DNA of 64,000 bases from Dipteronia dyeriana (taxonomy: Eukaryota; Streptophyta; Magnoliopsida; Sapindales; Sapindaceae): NCBI GenBank assembly GCA_032871835.1, contig CM065300.1:67405192-67469191 (forward strand), in the 5' to 3' direction. The position numbers and the translations under genes are program-made. The notes below the pieces were generated by a model. The model was not told where the DNA came from. It worked only from the letters and a program-made list of their open reading frames with translations, and ran no database searches. Below, one piece after another: positions 1 through 10,775 of the stretch (position 1 is the first letter of the stretch; every line of letters begins with the position of its first letter).

Positions 1-342
1 TTTAACAATTGCAATCATCAATTCATGCTTTATCATTTTTCATTAGCATGTCATTAAACAATCATCATGTCATAGAGACAACTATAAGTCATTCAATATG
101 TACTTCCTATGTAGATCTCCTAGTCCAAAAATACTTGTTTGAACATAAATATGACATGGATTGTAATCAAAGCAAAGTTCACACTTATTGAACAAAATAC
201 AATATAATATAATATAAGTGCAACCAAGCTACTCAAGCAATCAATAAAGGAGCATAAACATTTCCAATTTTTTTGCATGCAACAAGTATACAATAGCTCT
301 CTTTGCTTGAGTTCCCCATATGAGGTCAAAGACCAAAACTCA
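1..342 (-). other. 3' untranslated region of SIRE-a1
   Basis: This non-coding AT-rich stretch lies downstream of the terminal ME-stop of RNase H. It aligns in reverse complement with about 59640-59990 of SIRE-a2. The small ORFs here are not conserved as proteins. Confidence 0.8.
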
Positions 343-699
343 TCACTCCATGTGACAAGTCCCAATAGATCTACTAAATCCATTGGACCTAGTTGAGCTT
401 ATGGGTGAAACCTTAGCACAATGACAAACGGGTTCATCTTTTTTAATCCACTTAGGTGAAACATTTTCTTTCCTATTGGTCAATGGTACATAGGCTCTAT
501 ATGTCCTAGGAGCAAGCAAATGTGGTTCATTTTTCCTAGAGACCTGAACCTTGGCTTTAGCCTTTTTCTTCTCTACCATGCTTTCAATTTTACACCTATT
601 AATGTACCTAAAGCAATTTGGTCTCAAGTGACCAATCATACCACAAAAATGACAAGTAGGTACAAAATGAGAATTTATACCTTTGCATTGTGATCTCAT
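343..699 (-). pseudogene. gag C-terminus fused to last RNase H residues (pol deletion scar)
   Basis: The 118-codon frame begins with the second SIRE gag zinc knuckle (CHFCGMIGHLRPNC, C-x2-C-x4-H-x4-C) and the basic linker after it. Near 395-415 it passes directly into residues ending SRSIGTCHME and a stop. In SIRE-a2 the matching gag linker (about 56640) and the matching RNase H end (SRSIGICLME, about 59610-59640) lie about 3 kb apart. Protease, integrase, reverse transcriptase and most of RNase H have therefore been removed in one event, leaving an open junction. Function is inferred only from homology; the product would be a gag tail. Confidence 0.85.
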
Positions 700-1161
700 C
701 GATGCATCGCCATGTCGATGAGGTTGTCTTTGGTTATGTACCGGTTGGCTTTTTCTTGGAGCTTAAGCCTATTGGTTGCACCTTTGTGGTCTAGCTTATT
801 GAGATGGATGAGCCGGTTGAACATGCCTTCTTGGTTGAGGAAGGCTTGGAAGTGGAGCTCTTGATTGTTGAGGTTTAGCTCCATTCTTTATTGGACCCTT
901 CACTTGGCCATTCTTGGATGTCTCTCCAAGATCAATCTTCCTCCTAGGATGTTATGGAGGTAAAGCTTTTTTCTTTCCTTGAGCTTGAGGTTGCATGACC
1001 TTGGCTTTCTTCAATTCTCCAAGGCACCTCATCTCATTCTCTTTGATGATCTTCAAGGAATTGTCTTTGTTGGCAAGTTCATCCTTCATTGCCTTCATCC
1101 TTTGATGGCAATCATCAATCTCCTTCTCATACTTGGACACATCAACTATGTCCATCCTCAA
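696..1161 (-). pseudogene. gag coiled-coil segment of SIRE-a1 (fragmented)
   Basis: Two short frames (952-1161 and 696-884) encode charged, K/E-rich sequence predicted as coiled coil, then an N/Q/K-rich linker. In SIRE gag proteins this region lies between the first and second zinc knuckles, which matches its place here. The frames are broken by stops and shifts. It is not recognisable outside this context. Confidence 0.6.
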
Positions 1162-1242
1162 GGAGTCATCTAACTTGGTCCTTAGTTGAAGATTTTATTT
1201 CTTCAACTTCTTTATTTCTTCATTTTTCTTCTTCAAAGACCT

Positions 1243-1992
1243 TTAAACATTTTTAATGAAGTCTTTGTAACCAAACTCTTCATCACTCAAGTTCTTGAAG
1301 CTTGAACTTTCTTCATCCAAGCTTCTACCACTTGTACTCTCGTGGCAATCATCATCTAAACTAGCTTCTTCAATGTCGACCTTGCGTGTGTGGTGTATTG
1401 TGGCCACTTTAGAGTTGTCATCGTGTAAAGTGTACACGGCTATGTGATTCCTTTCACATCCCTTGGAACCAGAAGAACATTCTTCACTTTTACTAGAAGA
1501 GTAGGCATTTGATTTGCCTCTTTGATTCTTGCTCTTTGAATTTCCACAATCCATGGAAATGTGCCCACAACCTTCATAATCAAAACATCGAAGCTTGTTC
1601 TTCGAGGTACCCAAATCATTGTCTTTTTCTTTCTTGGTACCTTCGTGGGTGATTTGTAGAATCTCCTAAGCTTCTCGAACATCTCGAGTGGATTGGATGA
1701 GTTTTGCTTGACTCTCACCCATTGCACGGTATAAGGCACGAAGGCCCTTTGAATTCCATTCGGTAGCCTCGACTTCGTCATTAGTCCACTTGGACATGGG
1801 TTTAGGCATAGAAGCCCCATTCTCTTGTGTCTCTGTGGGAGGTGAGTATCCTTCTTCCACACACATCCACACATGCTCAACATGGTCACACAAAAAGAAC
1901 TCCATCCTCACTTTCCAAGAGGGGTAGTTATCCTTGGTGAGCGTAGGTGGTTCAGAGATCAACGCACCCTCAAGTCTCTCAAAATCACACAT
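1243..1992 (-). pseudogene. gag N-terminus and first zinc knuckle of SIRE-a1, with internal deletion
   Basis: The gag start is taken as the ATG at 1990-1992 (MCDFERLEG), about 115 bp downstream of the primer binding site. The N-terminal copia gag domain is seen (YPSWKVRMEFFLCD, VEEGYSPPTE, AMGESQAKLIQSTRDVREAW). The frame then moves almost at once to a CCHC knuckle (CFDYEGCGHISMDC) and a serine/acid-rich tail ending near 1243. In SIRE-a2 and SIRE-b the two parts are separated by more than 100 residues of gag core, so the core has been lost around 1640-1670. Nucleocapsid and capsid roles are inferred from the family. Confidence 0.8.
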
Positions 1993-2104
1993 AGTGTTTT
2001 GGGTAAAATGAGTGCAAATGAATGCAAATGTATGAATGATCAAAATCACACAAAATGCAAAACACACCAAAAATGAGCAAGGATCGCCTATGTATGTCTA
2101 CGAA

Positions 2105-2119
2105 CCCCCTCTGATACCA
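2105..2119 (-). promoter_or_regulatory. Primer binding site of SIRE-a1 (initiator Met-tRNA type)
   Basis: On the minus strand this reads TGGTATCAGAGG, two bases after the LTR end (CA at 2122-2123). It is complementary to the 3' end of plant initiator Met-tRNA, the usual copia minus-strand primer. Confidence 0.9.
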
Positions 2120-2121
2120 AT

Positions 2122-4148
2122 TGAAACAAATATTATAGTGTGTTTAATATTAATCTAGATGGGGGTGAATAGATTTTAATCAATTTTACCCAATTTTCGT
2201 TAATGGCCAAGTTGACGAAAATACCCCTAACTAGTCACAATAATATCACAAGTGTAATAAGTGCGGAAATAATAAAGACACTTGAGATATACATGGAAAC
2301 CCTCAAAATGGGAAAAACCATGGGTTGTTAAGTGCGCCACACTCGAGCAACAAATCCACTAATGATATAGGCGTTACAACCTACTCCCGGTAAATAACCC
2401 ACTACCACTACCTAATCCCGGTATTAAGAGGACCTAGTCCAATTTGCTTACGCTTGAAGCAACCTACTCCCGGATGCAACGCAAGACTCACTTCTCTTCA
2501 ATGAAGAGATACACACCTTATGTGAATATATGATGATATTCAAACAACAAACAAGGCTAGGGTACCTTATATGCTTATCTAGAATTATGTGATGGCAATA
2601 TATGCAATCCTAGATATCATGAGCTAAGTGACATGTCATAAAGCTTAGCTAAGCAAAGAACAAGCAATCCTATGAAGCTATCATAAAAGCCATATCAACA
2701 CATGTTGTCATCAAGCATGGCAAGGACTATACTGCAATCACTTAATGCAATTAATGAGTCCTAATCAACAATGTCTAAATCCAATGCATAGAGACTTAGC
2801 AAGAAGGGCAAATATGTCCTAAATTCAAGCTATCAACAAACAAACCCAATCATGCAAAGGAATTCATAAATAGATGCAGTGAATGAAGTTCTAGCATTCA
2901 ATCCACTAATAAATGCAATAAAAACATCATCTTGAAAAACATGAACAAATGACAAAGATGAGATTTTTGTTCAACTTACCAAGTCAATCAAAGATGAAGA
3001 CCCATACCAAAAAATGCTCAATAATGCATGAAGGCTGATGGGTTTTGGGTTTGGAGAGTTAAAGAATAACTATTGGAGCTTCTCTCTCAAAGGAAATACT
3101 TTCTAACTCTAAAAAATGGTTTGGAAGCTCTGAAAAACGAGTGAGGAAGAAGATGACACATAAATATGAGCTCTAGAACAAAACTACATCGTTTTGAAAA
3201 ATGCCAAAAATTTACTCAGTGCACTGGTGAGCTGCGCTGGTCAACAAGTGCCACACCAGCACACACCTACTGTCCAAGGGGCGCTGGTGAGGGCGCTTGT
3301 GGACTGGCACAGCCACAATAGCGCAACAGCTTGAGATTCGAGCAACCCAATACATGACTAAATGATATCAAAACCTTTCGTATAATATACCGTTGGAAAG
3401 GTATGGAAGTATACTTTCTATTCCAATTTATAAAACATGATTTGGATGTATGTAGAAAAAGTTATGTTTATTTAAGTGACCAAAGGTCAGAAACGGACAA
3501 CAACAGAGATGCCCTAATTTTGTGGTCACTTTGGAGATTTCAAAATGAATCCAACGGTCATGAAATATTACAAATAATATACCGTTGGAAAGGTATGGCT
3601 GTCTAGTTTGTACGAAATCTTTCAAAACGTATTTTGAATCATTTTATAAAAAGTTAAGGTCACAAGACTATGCAAAGGTCAGTTTTGAAAAACATTTAAA
3701 TCTTTGAAATCCATATTTTACACCTTACTCCACATAACCAAACCAAGAGAAGACCATCGTGCAAACAACACACAAAACCACTCTATGAATGCACATAGAC
3801 AACAATAAAGCACACTTGCATAACAAATCAAATGCAAGTAAGTGTGTGTGTGTGAGAGCAACACAGAATGCATGTCAATACAAATGCAAAGATGTGATCA
3901 ATATAAACATGCAAGAAAAGTCATCAAAACATGAATGCACACTCATATAAACACACAACATATACGAATAAGAAATAAGCATGAGTTGTGAGTGTGTGCA
4001 ACTATATCTCTTCAAAGCAAGTAAGCACAAGAAATATACCTTTGGTGCTTCTTCTCTTAAGGTCTTGAGAGCCTAAGCTACCCTTACATAAAACCCCAAT
4101 ATGTGGTTTGTTCACGAAATAAACCAATCAATAAATGAGGACTTTACA
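2122..4148 (-). repeat. 5' LTR of SIRE-a1 (2,027 bp)
   Basis: In minus orientation it opens TGTAAAGTCC at 4148 and closes TTTCA at 2122, the same termini as the two SIRE-a2 LTRs. It is 454 bp longer than those, partly because of duplicated sequence around 3380-3600. A CpG-rich block with recurring GCGCTGGT-type words lies at about 3215-3330. Just downstream in the sense direction (about 3150-3175) is CTCATATTTATG, in the place of the SIRE-a2 TATA box. Confidence 0.9.
3382..3598. repeat. 25-bp direct repeat inside SIRE-a1 LTR
   Basis: The 25-bp word that includes ATACCGTTGGAAAGGTATGG occurs exactly at 3382-3406 and again at 3574-3598, 192 bp apart. It appears absent from the shorter SIRE-a2 LTRs, so it may mark a local duplication. 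The small ORFs spanning it look accidental. Confidence 0.8.
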
Positions 4149-5561
4149 AAGATGTTCACACAATCACACATTCAAGCAGTTTGAAGAAATATCAACAAAA
4201 TATGCTTCATATACTAAAAGAGGTACACAAAGATTTTTCAAGTTCTCTCATAATTCTTTAACAATTGCAAATATATCATCATACTCGAAAACAAAGTGTG
4301 TGTGTGTAAGAGATATGCTTCAAATATATATCAAGAAGTAGTTTGATAATCAACATGCAAACAATTTCTAAAAACTATTCATTTTAAGCTTTTTCCATAA
4401 AAAGTCAAACCGATTATCATTCGGAATTTTTTGCTATTAAGAGAATAGATTTCAACATATGAGCATGTGTGTGCATGTGGCTCATTTGATTTTCAACTAA
4501 ACTCCTTTTTAAGCCTTCCTCCTTTTCATTTTAGGCTTTGAATCAAAGATTTTTTTTTTATGAATTCCTTTCAATACTTCTTTGATTTTTCCATTTTTTT
4601 TACATAAATAAAATTCAATTCATGACGGCTTTCACTCATCACAATGGTGTAGCTCTTTCCAACATTGGGTAGCTTTCACAACCAATGTGAGTAGCCCTTT
4701 TCACGAAGGTGCTCATTGAGTTCTATGTAATTGCCGAAGCAAAATGGATACTAAACATAGGTCATTTTAAATGTACTTAAGCACAAAAACTTCAAGGTGT
4801 ATCCAATGTTTACATATTAGTAAACACAACCTACTAGCAAAACATATAAGAGAAGCAAGGTGCAATTTTAGAAAACCAAGATTTTATGGCTCATAAGCAC
4901 ATGATCTAAGAGAAATAAGTAGAGACTTATTCAAGATCATTACTTCTCTAATGAGTAGCTTTCAAAGAATATGAATCTCATATTTTCAAAAGTAATACCA
5001 CTCAATATACCATACACAAACAATCATCAAAGTTAAGATCAATGTGAACAATATCACTATTAGATCCTAAAATAGCAAATGTCAATGAGAACCATATGTA
5101 TGCTATACAAAATTCTCTAATATGACATGCTATGAAATGCTTAACGAAAATTGAGTCAAAACATGAATATCTAAGAGAACATGCATTAGAGTATAGAGAT
5201 ACCTTTTTGCACATTATATTCACCAAATGTCATACTTCTGCCCTTTTTATGAGCACTTTTGCCTTGAATGTCCTCATAACAACAAGTTGACGATGTTTCA
5301 CAACAAGAGTATAAAAAGCATAATATCTCAACTCAATCAACACATATAACGAAAGAAATTCTTCAAAGTCAATCAAAAAATTTTGACCATCATAACAATC
5401 ATGATGTGAGATAACCAAGTTCATATCTGTAATGGAGTATTCAAAGCTAGTAAACAAGAATTCTCAACACAATTGATATATAACCTCAAAGTTATCTCAC
5501 ATGTGCTTCTTATTTTAGTGATAAGAGCACTCACCCTTGAACCACTTGTTCTTGGGTGTAC
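4149..5561 (-). other. Conserved non-coding internal region of SIRE-b1
   Basis: This is AT-rich sequence with many stops on both strands. It is closely matched by SIRE-b2 at about 42505-43860, including the short frames at 5002-5226 and 5230-5457 (43367-43615 and 43619-43843 in b2). Those frames differ in length and carry no known motif, so I do not call them genes. The region occupies the place where pol would begin. Confidence 0.6.
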
Positions 5562-7567
5562 CTACACAAACATTTCCAATACCATCCTTGAGAACAATGT
5601 TAAATCTAGAGTAAAGTCCTTCAATGACTTGATTAACAAGAATATCATTAACACACTCTCCCTTAACATTATCCACACAAGCTTTGTCAAGTTGAACAAG
5701 ATTAGAATTCTTTCTACTCCATAACTTCTTCTCATGCTTAACAAAATTATCATGTTTCTCAATTTTTAAGGCCTTAGCATGTTCAAGTTGAAGTTTAATC
5801 TCCTTATCCCTAGATTCATTTCCTAATTTTCACTTTTCAATATTTATAACACCTAGGCTTAATGTGACCTATTGTGTTGCAATAATGGCAAATTGGAAAA
5901 AAAGATGAGATTGTACCTTTTAAAGTTGAACTAGCTTCATTAGGAGTTTGCAAAGATACCGTGTTTGATAACTTCTTCTTGGCCTTTGATATTCTCTTCT
6001 TGTGTGGCTTCTTATCAATCACAAATACATCAAAGTGTGTAGGAAGTGATGCTTCCAAGAGCTCCTCTTCAACTACCAAGTCATCTTCACCACTATAAGA
6101 GTTAACAAGATTCCTAACAATAGACACACTAATCGAATCATTCACTAAGTCCTTGACAGCCTCCTTAGCCGTGTCTATCTCTTCCATCAATTCTTGTTCT
6201 CTCTTCTTCAAAGAAGATATCACTTTATCCTTCTCAAGGTTTATCATTTCAAGTTCTCTAAACTTATTCAAAATATCACCTTTCTCACCAAGAAGTCTAC
6301 GAGTAACAACCACAAACTCATCTAGTTGCTTCTTGATCAAATCATCTTTTTCAACTACTTCTCTTTGAGCATTGTCTCTATCTTCTTCAAGCTTTTCTAT
6401 CTTTTTCAACAACTCAAGATTAGTAGGAATGGATCTAGAGCTTTCAACATGATTTGCATCAAAGTTCTTGTTCAAAGATATTGTACCATTAACATCTACT
6501 GAAGAATGAGAAGTCGTTAGAGCTACAAAGTTGCTCACCAACTCTTCATCACTTGAAGACTCACTACTAGAGCTCTCATTGTCACTAGAATTATCATCAC
6601 TCCAAGTAGCCGCCAACACTTTGCCTTTCTTGTCTTTCTTAGATGGCTTCTTTGTGCACTCACTAGCAAAGTGACTAAAACCATGACAATTATAGCACTG
6701 AACCACTTTCTTGTTCATGGCTTGACTATTCTTCTCAAACCTTGGAGATGATGTTCTCTTGACTCCATTTTCCTTAGAAGACTTGCCTCTAGACTTGGCA
6801 TTCTTCTTTAGAAACTTCTTGAACCTTCTAACCAAAAGTGCCATCTCTTCATTTTTATCATCACTCTCCTCCTCAATAGCATTGAGAGCGATTCCCTTAC
6901 TTTTCATCTTTGGCTTCAAGCACATCTTATAAGTTTGGAGAGCCCCAACCACCTCAACGATATTCATCCTATCCACATCCTTGGTTTCCTCAATGGCCGT
7001 CACCTTCGATTTGAATCTCTTAGTAAGAGACCTAAGGATTTTCCAATTAAAATGCTCTTCTGAGATAGGTACGCCAAGTGCTTGACATTGGTTAGCTATG
7101 TTAAGAAGCCGAAATTGGAAGTCTTTGAACTTTTCTTCTTCACTCATACTTAAACCTTCAAATTGTGATGCCAACATTTAAAGCCTCGATTTCTTCACTG
7201 CTAAGGTTCCTTCATTAGTAACTTGGAGAGTATCCCAAGCTTCCTTTATGGATTCAAGATTTTGAATATATGAGAATTGATGCCCATCAACTCCTCCAAA
7301 GATGGCATTCATAACATGATGGTTCCATTTAGCAACCTCAAACTCATTCGTTATCCATTCACTCCATGGCTTAAGTATCATGGTTCCATCCTCTTGAACC
7401 TTAGTAGGAGGACTATAACCTTCTTCCACTACAATCTAAGCCCTTTCATCAATAGAGCGGATGTAGGCTTTCATCCTCAACTTCCAATACCCAAAGTTAG
7501 TGACACGAAGTAATGGTGGCCTAGTATTTGAGGCTCATTCCGCCAATACATCATCTTGTAAACCTAT
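5562..7567 (-). pseudogene. gag of SIRE-b1, near full length
   Basis: The protein has an N-terminal copia gag domain (VTNFGYWKLRMKAYI, VVEEGYSPPT, SIKEAWDTLQVTNEGT). From 7177 a 446-residue open frame continues: gag core (1-90), CCHC knuckle CYNCHGFSHFASEC (161-174), acidic serine tract (about 195-215), long coiled coil (about 250-345) and a second knuckle CHYCNTIGHIKPRC (430-443). The tail continues to about 5562. Defects: the start codon seen in SIRE-b2 is ATA here (7565-7567); GGA has become TGA soon after; a TAG follows RSIDERA; and a TAA separates the two large frames where b2 has CAA. This architecture is that of SIRE-lineage gag. Confidence 0.85.
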
Positions 7568-7632
7568 GACTTTAAACGCCTTGCAAAAACCGTGAATGTA
7601 TCACCCCGGACTCACACTAAGTGCAATCTAGT

Positions 7633-7649
7633 GTCCTGCTTTGATACCA
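7633..7649 (-). promoter_or_regulatory. Primer binding site of SIRE-b1
   Basis: Minus-strand TGGTATCAAAGCAGGAC begins two bases from the LTR end. It is a Met-tRNA-type site with a variant distal half (CAAAGC rather than CAGAGC). Confidence 0.85.
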
Positions 7650-7772
7650 ATTGAAAATAAAATCACAGTTAAATGCTCAAGGCTAACCTAGAGGGGGGGT
7701 GAATAGGTTAGACACATTTTTCGACTCCCTTAGAAACAAACAAAAGTTTGTCCCTCTAGATTGCTTGTATCA

Positions 7773-7797
7773 AATATATATATATATATATATATAT
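7773..7797. repeat. (TA)n microsatellite in SIRE-b1 LTR
   Basis: A run of about twelve TA dinucleotides. The same place in the SIRE-b2 LTRs has only a short ATATATATAT, so this is a local expansion. Confidence 0.9.
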
Positions 7798-8129
7798 TAA
7801 TTAAAGACAATTAATCAATATATAAACACAAGTAAAGTGTGATACAAACAAGTAATTGTAACATATACACAATCTATGTTATAGAAAGGAAGTCAACATA
7901 TACAAAGAGTTCTATCCACAATACAAATATTAGAGAAATAGGGAGAGAAAAAAGTTGACACAAGATATAACGTGGTAAACCTCTGAAGAGAAAACATCCA
8001 CGGGCTAGCAGCCACAGGCAAACAAAATCCACTAGTAGATAAGACAAGTACAATCTCTCAAGTGACCTCTTCAAATAGAAACTACCCTCCTATCCAACTC
8101 TTGAAGTTGTCGCCCTATGCTCAACAATC

Positions 8130-8430
8130 CGAGGCCTCACACCTCTTGTCAAGATTTCCTCGCTCATCTTATCCGGATCCTCATGACCAAAGGCAAGAGT
8201 TTTTGCTCAACTAAGTCCTCACGACTCTAGTCAAGACTTCCTCGCTCACCTATTCGAGTTCTCCCAACTCTAGGCAAGACTTCTTGCTCGACTATCCGGA
8301 TCCTCACGTCCCTAGCCAAGACTTCCTTGCTCGACAATCCAAGGCCTCACGCCTATTGCCAAGACTTCTTGCTCAAAACCATAGGTCTCACATCTATTGT
8401 CAAGACTTCCTTCTCACAAGGCACCTAGGT
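8130..8430. repeat. 42-43-bp minisatellite in SIRE-b1 LTR
   Basis: About seven degenerate units share the core TCAAGACTTCCTTGCTC followed by TATCCGAGG-like words. The same array is present in both SIRE-b2 LTRs, where the spacing can be read as 41-44 bp. Confidence 0.85.
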
Positions 8431-9324
8431 GATCATGAATGCAAAATGCAAACAAGTACGCAACATAGAATGCTATGATCAACACATCCTATGGAAAATA
8501 CTAGACATGAGCATAAATGCACAAATCACATATAATTAGTTAATCATGCATGTGTTATCAATCTAGATTATGTAAGATATGTTCAATATTAATCACAACC
8601 TAGATACATGCATAGATCTAAACTTGAATCACAAGATATGTTCAATAAATCACAAGATCAAGTTTAAATCACGTAAACCTAAAACATGCTAAAATAATAT
8701 GACAAAGTCAATTAGATTTAAGCTAAAGTTCTAGAGCATATTCCTAATCATAGATTCAATAAAAACAAATGAATAGCTCAAAAGAACATAAGCACATGTT
8801 TTATGTGAGAAATTCGGCCAAGAGAACCTAATGCATGTGAGGAACTATTTTTCTCAAAATCAATCAATCAAAGATCATCAAATAGTCCTAGAATCAAAGC
8901 CAGCACAATACAATCCTAAACATGTGATAACATAGGCAAAATCAAAACCTAACTCAATATGAATGATTTCAAAGAGTTCAAAACTCAAATCAAAACACTC
9001 ACAATATACAAATATATGTTGAAGAAGAAAACCCAAGGCAATTGACCAAGTTTTAAAAGAAAACTTTGAGAGAAAATCAATACCTTAGTTGATTTAGGTG
9101 CAATACACTTTTTATATGATTAGACACCAAAAACAGCATTAAAACATACTCAAACCTTCTGAGAAAAATTGAGGATGAATAGATGAACACTTTCAAATTT
9201 GAATCACTCAAATCGGAGTTCAAATGAAGAAGTTATGTTGTTTGGAAGGTGAGAAAATTTAGAGAGAAAATTTCTGCACACTTGTTTTAAATTTCTTCTT
9301 GGAATGAAATGTAAGAGGGAAAGA

Positions 9325-9468
9325 GTTTATAAAGGAGAAGAAAAATTGGACATGTGAAATGACCAAGAGGGGCAATAAGTAGCCAACCAATCTTGCTGCC
9401 CGAGTTGGCACGTGGGCATCTTGGGGCTGCAAGCCTTCTGCCCCGAGATGGCCACGCGCCATCTCGGG
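9325..9468 (-). promoter_or_regulatory. LTR promoter of SIRE-b1: TATA-like box and upstream hairpin
   Basis: CTTTATAAACTC on the minus strand (about 9325-9334) is in the position of a TATA box. About 110 bp upstream in the sense direction is a perfect 11-bp inverted repeat, CCCGAGATGGC-cacgc-GCCATCTCGGG (9442-9468). Both are shared with the SIRE-b2 LTRs. Promoter activity is inferred from position only. Confidence 0.55.
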
Positions 9469-10199
9469 AAAGAAGTGCCTTGCTTGCTTCATTATCCTCT
9501 GACCTTCCTTCGCGTTCTTCAACCGTTCTCTAGCCTCCAAACTTGGAATTCGAATCTGTTTGGAGATTAAAAAACTGTAACTTACACACAGACATATACA
9601 TAAAAGATACTCAACCCAGAAAATAATAATTCGACTCGATATACGAATACGAAGACAATGTATGCAAACATGAGTTGAAAGTGTAGTATCTTTTGACTTA
9701 GAACTTGAAATCAATAGTATGAGTAACCGAAATGACCGGAACTCAATCAAGATTGATTTAAGACTAAAATCAATTTCAATATCCATGTTATACAAACATA
9801 TACACAAATGAACACAATTCACACTAGAATGCAAACTATATAGAGATTGTCTCCAATCATGCATTTTCCAAAACATGTTATTTCCATACCAATGCATGAG
9901 CATTCATCTTCAAGTGTGTGAATGTGTTATACATTGTGCACAACGATGTTGGAACACATATGAATGAATTGTATGTGTGTGCCTAATCCTTGTAAGAGAA
10001 AGATAAGGTCTTAGTATACCTTTGTAGAATCAAATTGCATCCTTTCTCTTTAAAGACTTAGAACTTGCTTTGACTTGTTGTTTCTTCTTCCTTGAAGCTT
10101 GAATCATAATGAATCTAAACAACTAAATCATTACAAGTAAACATCATTTTGATATGGAATTAATGCCAACACAAACTAAAAACTAACATAGTTGTACCA

Positions 10200-10775
10200 C
10201 CCTATTGTATGGATTTACAGGAGACTCAAATGTACCAGTAGGATCCAAGATTTTACCATTGATTAGTGAGACTGCACCCCTCTAACAGAACCTGATGACT
10301 TATTTTATTGTAGTGGACAACCCCATGAGCTTACAATGTTATCCTCAGAAGGCCCTTCCTGTCAACCCTCAATGGGGTGTCGTCCGTTTACCATAACGTT
10401 CTGAAGTTTTCAGTGGGAAACGAGGGAGGCGAGATACGCAACGACCAACAGGTAGTCCGTAAATGCTATGCCATATCAACTAACCCTGTGGCTTTAGCCA
10501 AACAATTTCACGGGTAGTAGTTACACAGGAACATGTACCATCATAGGAGGATCTCGATACCCTAGACACCATATGAGAGGTTGGAGTTGCAGTGGAGGAG
10601 CCCAAATCAGAGACTTTACCTGAACAAGTTATAAAAAATGATAGAGGGTGGGTCAATGGCCATATGGTTGACATATTAGAGGAAGTATTAATCAGGGAGG
10701 ATGATCCCTCCAAGGTAGTGAAAATCAGAGTTGTTCTAGAAGCAGGAGTGAAGAAAGGATTGATTAAGCTACTCT
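10200..10775 (+). pseudogene. Tat-1a protease and linker remnant
   Basis: YGFTGDSNVPVGSKILPLIS near 10206 resembles the gypsy protease segment LYGF-G-G-I-LPV. The following sequence reads as decayed linker in shifting frames, and an 88-codon frame (10592-10858) covers the run up to RT. The catalytic DSG of the protease is not seen and probably lies left of the SIRE-b1 insertion or has been lost. Confidence 0.6.

Larger units (their letters stand above)
1..4148 (-). mobile_element. SIRE-a1: partial, pol-deleted Ty1/copia (SIRE-like) element
   Basis: This minus-strand LTR retrotransposon runs off the left edge. It has its 5' LTR (2122-4148), a Met-tRNA-type primer binding site, broken gag pieces and the last residues of RNase H, then 3' untranslated sequence to base 1. 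The LTR and 3' UTR match, in reverse complement, those of the plus-strand SIRE-a2 element (52899-62447), which fixes family and orientation. Its outer LTR end at 4148 abuts DNA that continues the SIRE-b1 element, so it inserted into SIRE-b1. The right TSD copy would be AAGAT (4149-4153); the left copy is outside the window. Protease, integrase and reverse transcriptase are absent, so it could only have moved with enzymes supplied in trans. Confidence 0.9.
4149..10188 (-). mobile_element. SIRE-b1: partial non-autonomous SIRE-like copia element
   Basis: This minus-strand element has its 5' LTR at 7652-10188, a primer binding site, a full-length but damaged gag, and conserved non-coding DNA down to 4149, where SIRE-a1 has inserted. 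It aligns along its length with SIRE-b2 positions of about 42505-48648. No protease, integrase or reverse transcriptase motif is visible. The rest of the element, including any downstream ORF like that of SIRE-b2, lies left of the window. It abuts Tat-1a pol at 10189; the right TSD copy would be TAGTT. Confidence 0.9.
7652..10188 (-). repeat. 5' LTR of SIRE-b1 (2,537 bp)
   Basis: In minus orientation it opens TGTTAGTTTTTAG at 10188 and ends TTTTCA at 7652. It aligns throughout with the two SIRE-b2 LTRs. It contains a 42-43-bp minisatellite (about 8130-8430), an AT dinucleotide run (7773-7797), a TATA-like element (about 9325-9334) and a strong hairpin upstream of it (9442-9468). Confidence 0.93.

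Noticed and set aside
5002..5457. Two consecutive minus-strand ORFs conserved in SIRE-b1 and SIRE-b2 as possible small proteins
   Set aside because: Lengths and ends differ between copies and no motif is seen. DNA-level similarity of the whole region explains the conservation. A selection test on more copies could revive it.
6153..6368. Plus-strand Ser/Phe-rich ORF, also at 44542-44757
   Set aside because: It is the antisense shadow of the gag coiled coil in both SIRE-b copies.
8130..8430. CRISPR-like regular array
   Set aside because: Units are contiguous and all similar, with no unique spacers, and lie inside a plant LTR with copies in sibling LTRs.
9259..9903. 214-codon minus-strand ORF in the SIRE-b1 LTR, with a 201-codon relative at 47703-48308
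   Set aside because: The two agree at the N-terminus but diverge by frameshifts after about 90 codons and cross the TATA-like box and hairpins. No constraint on the protein is visible.
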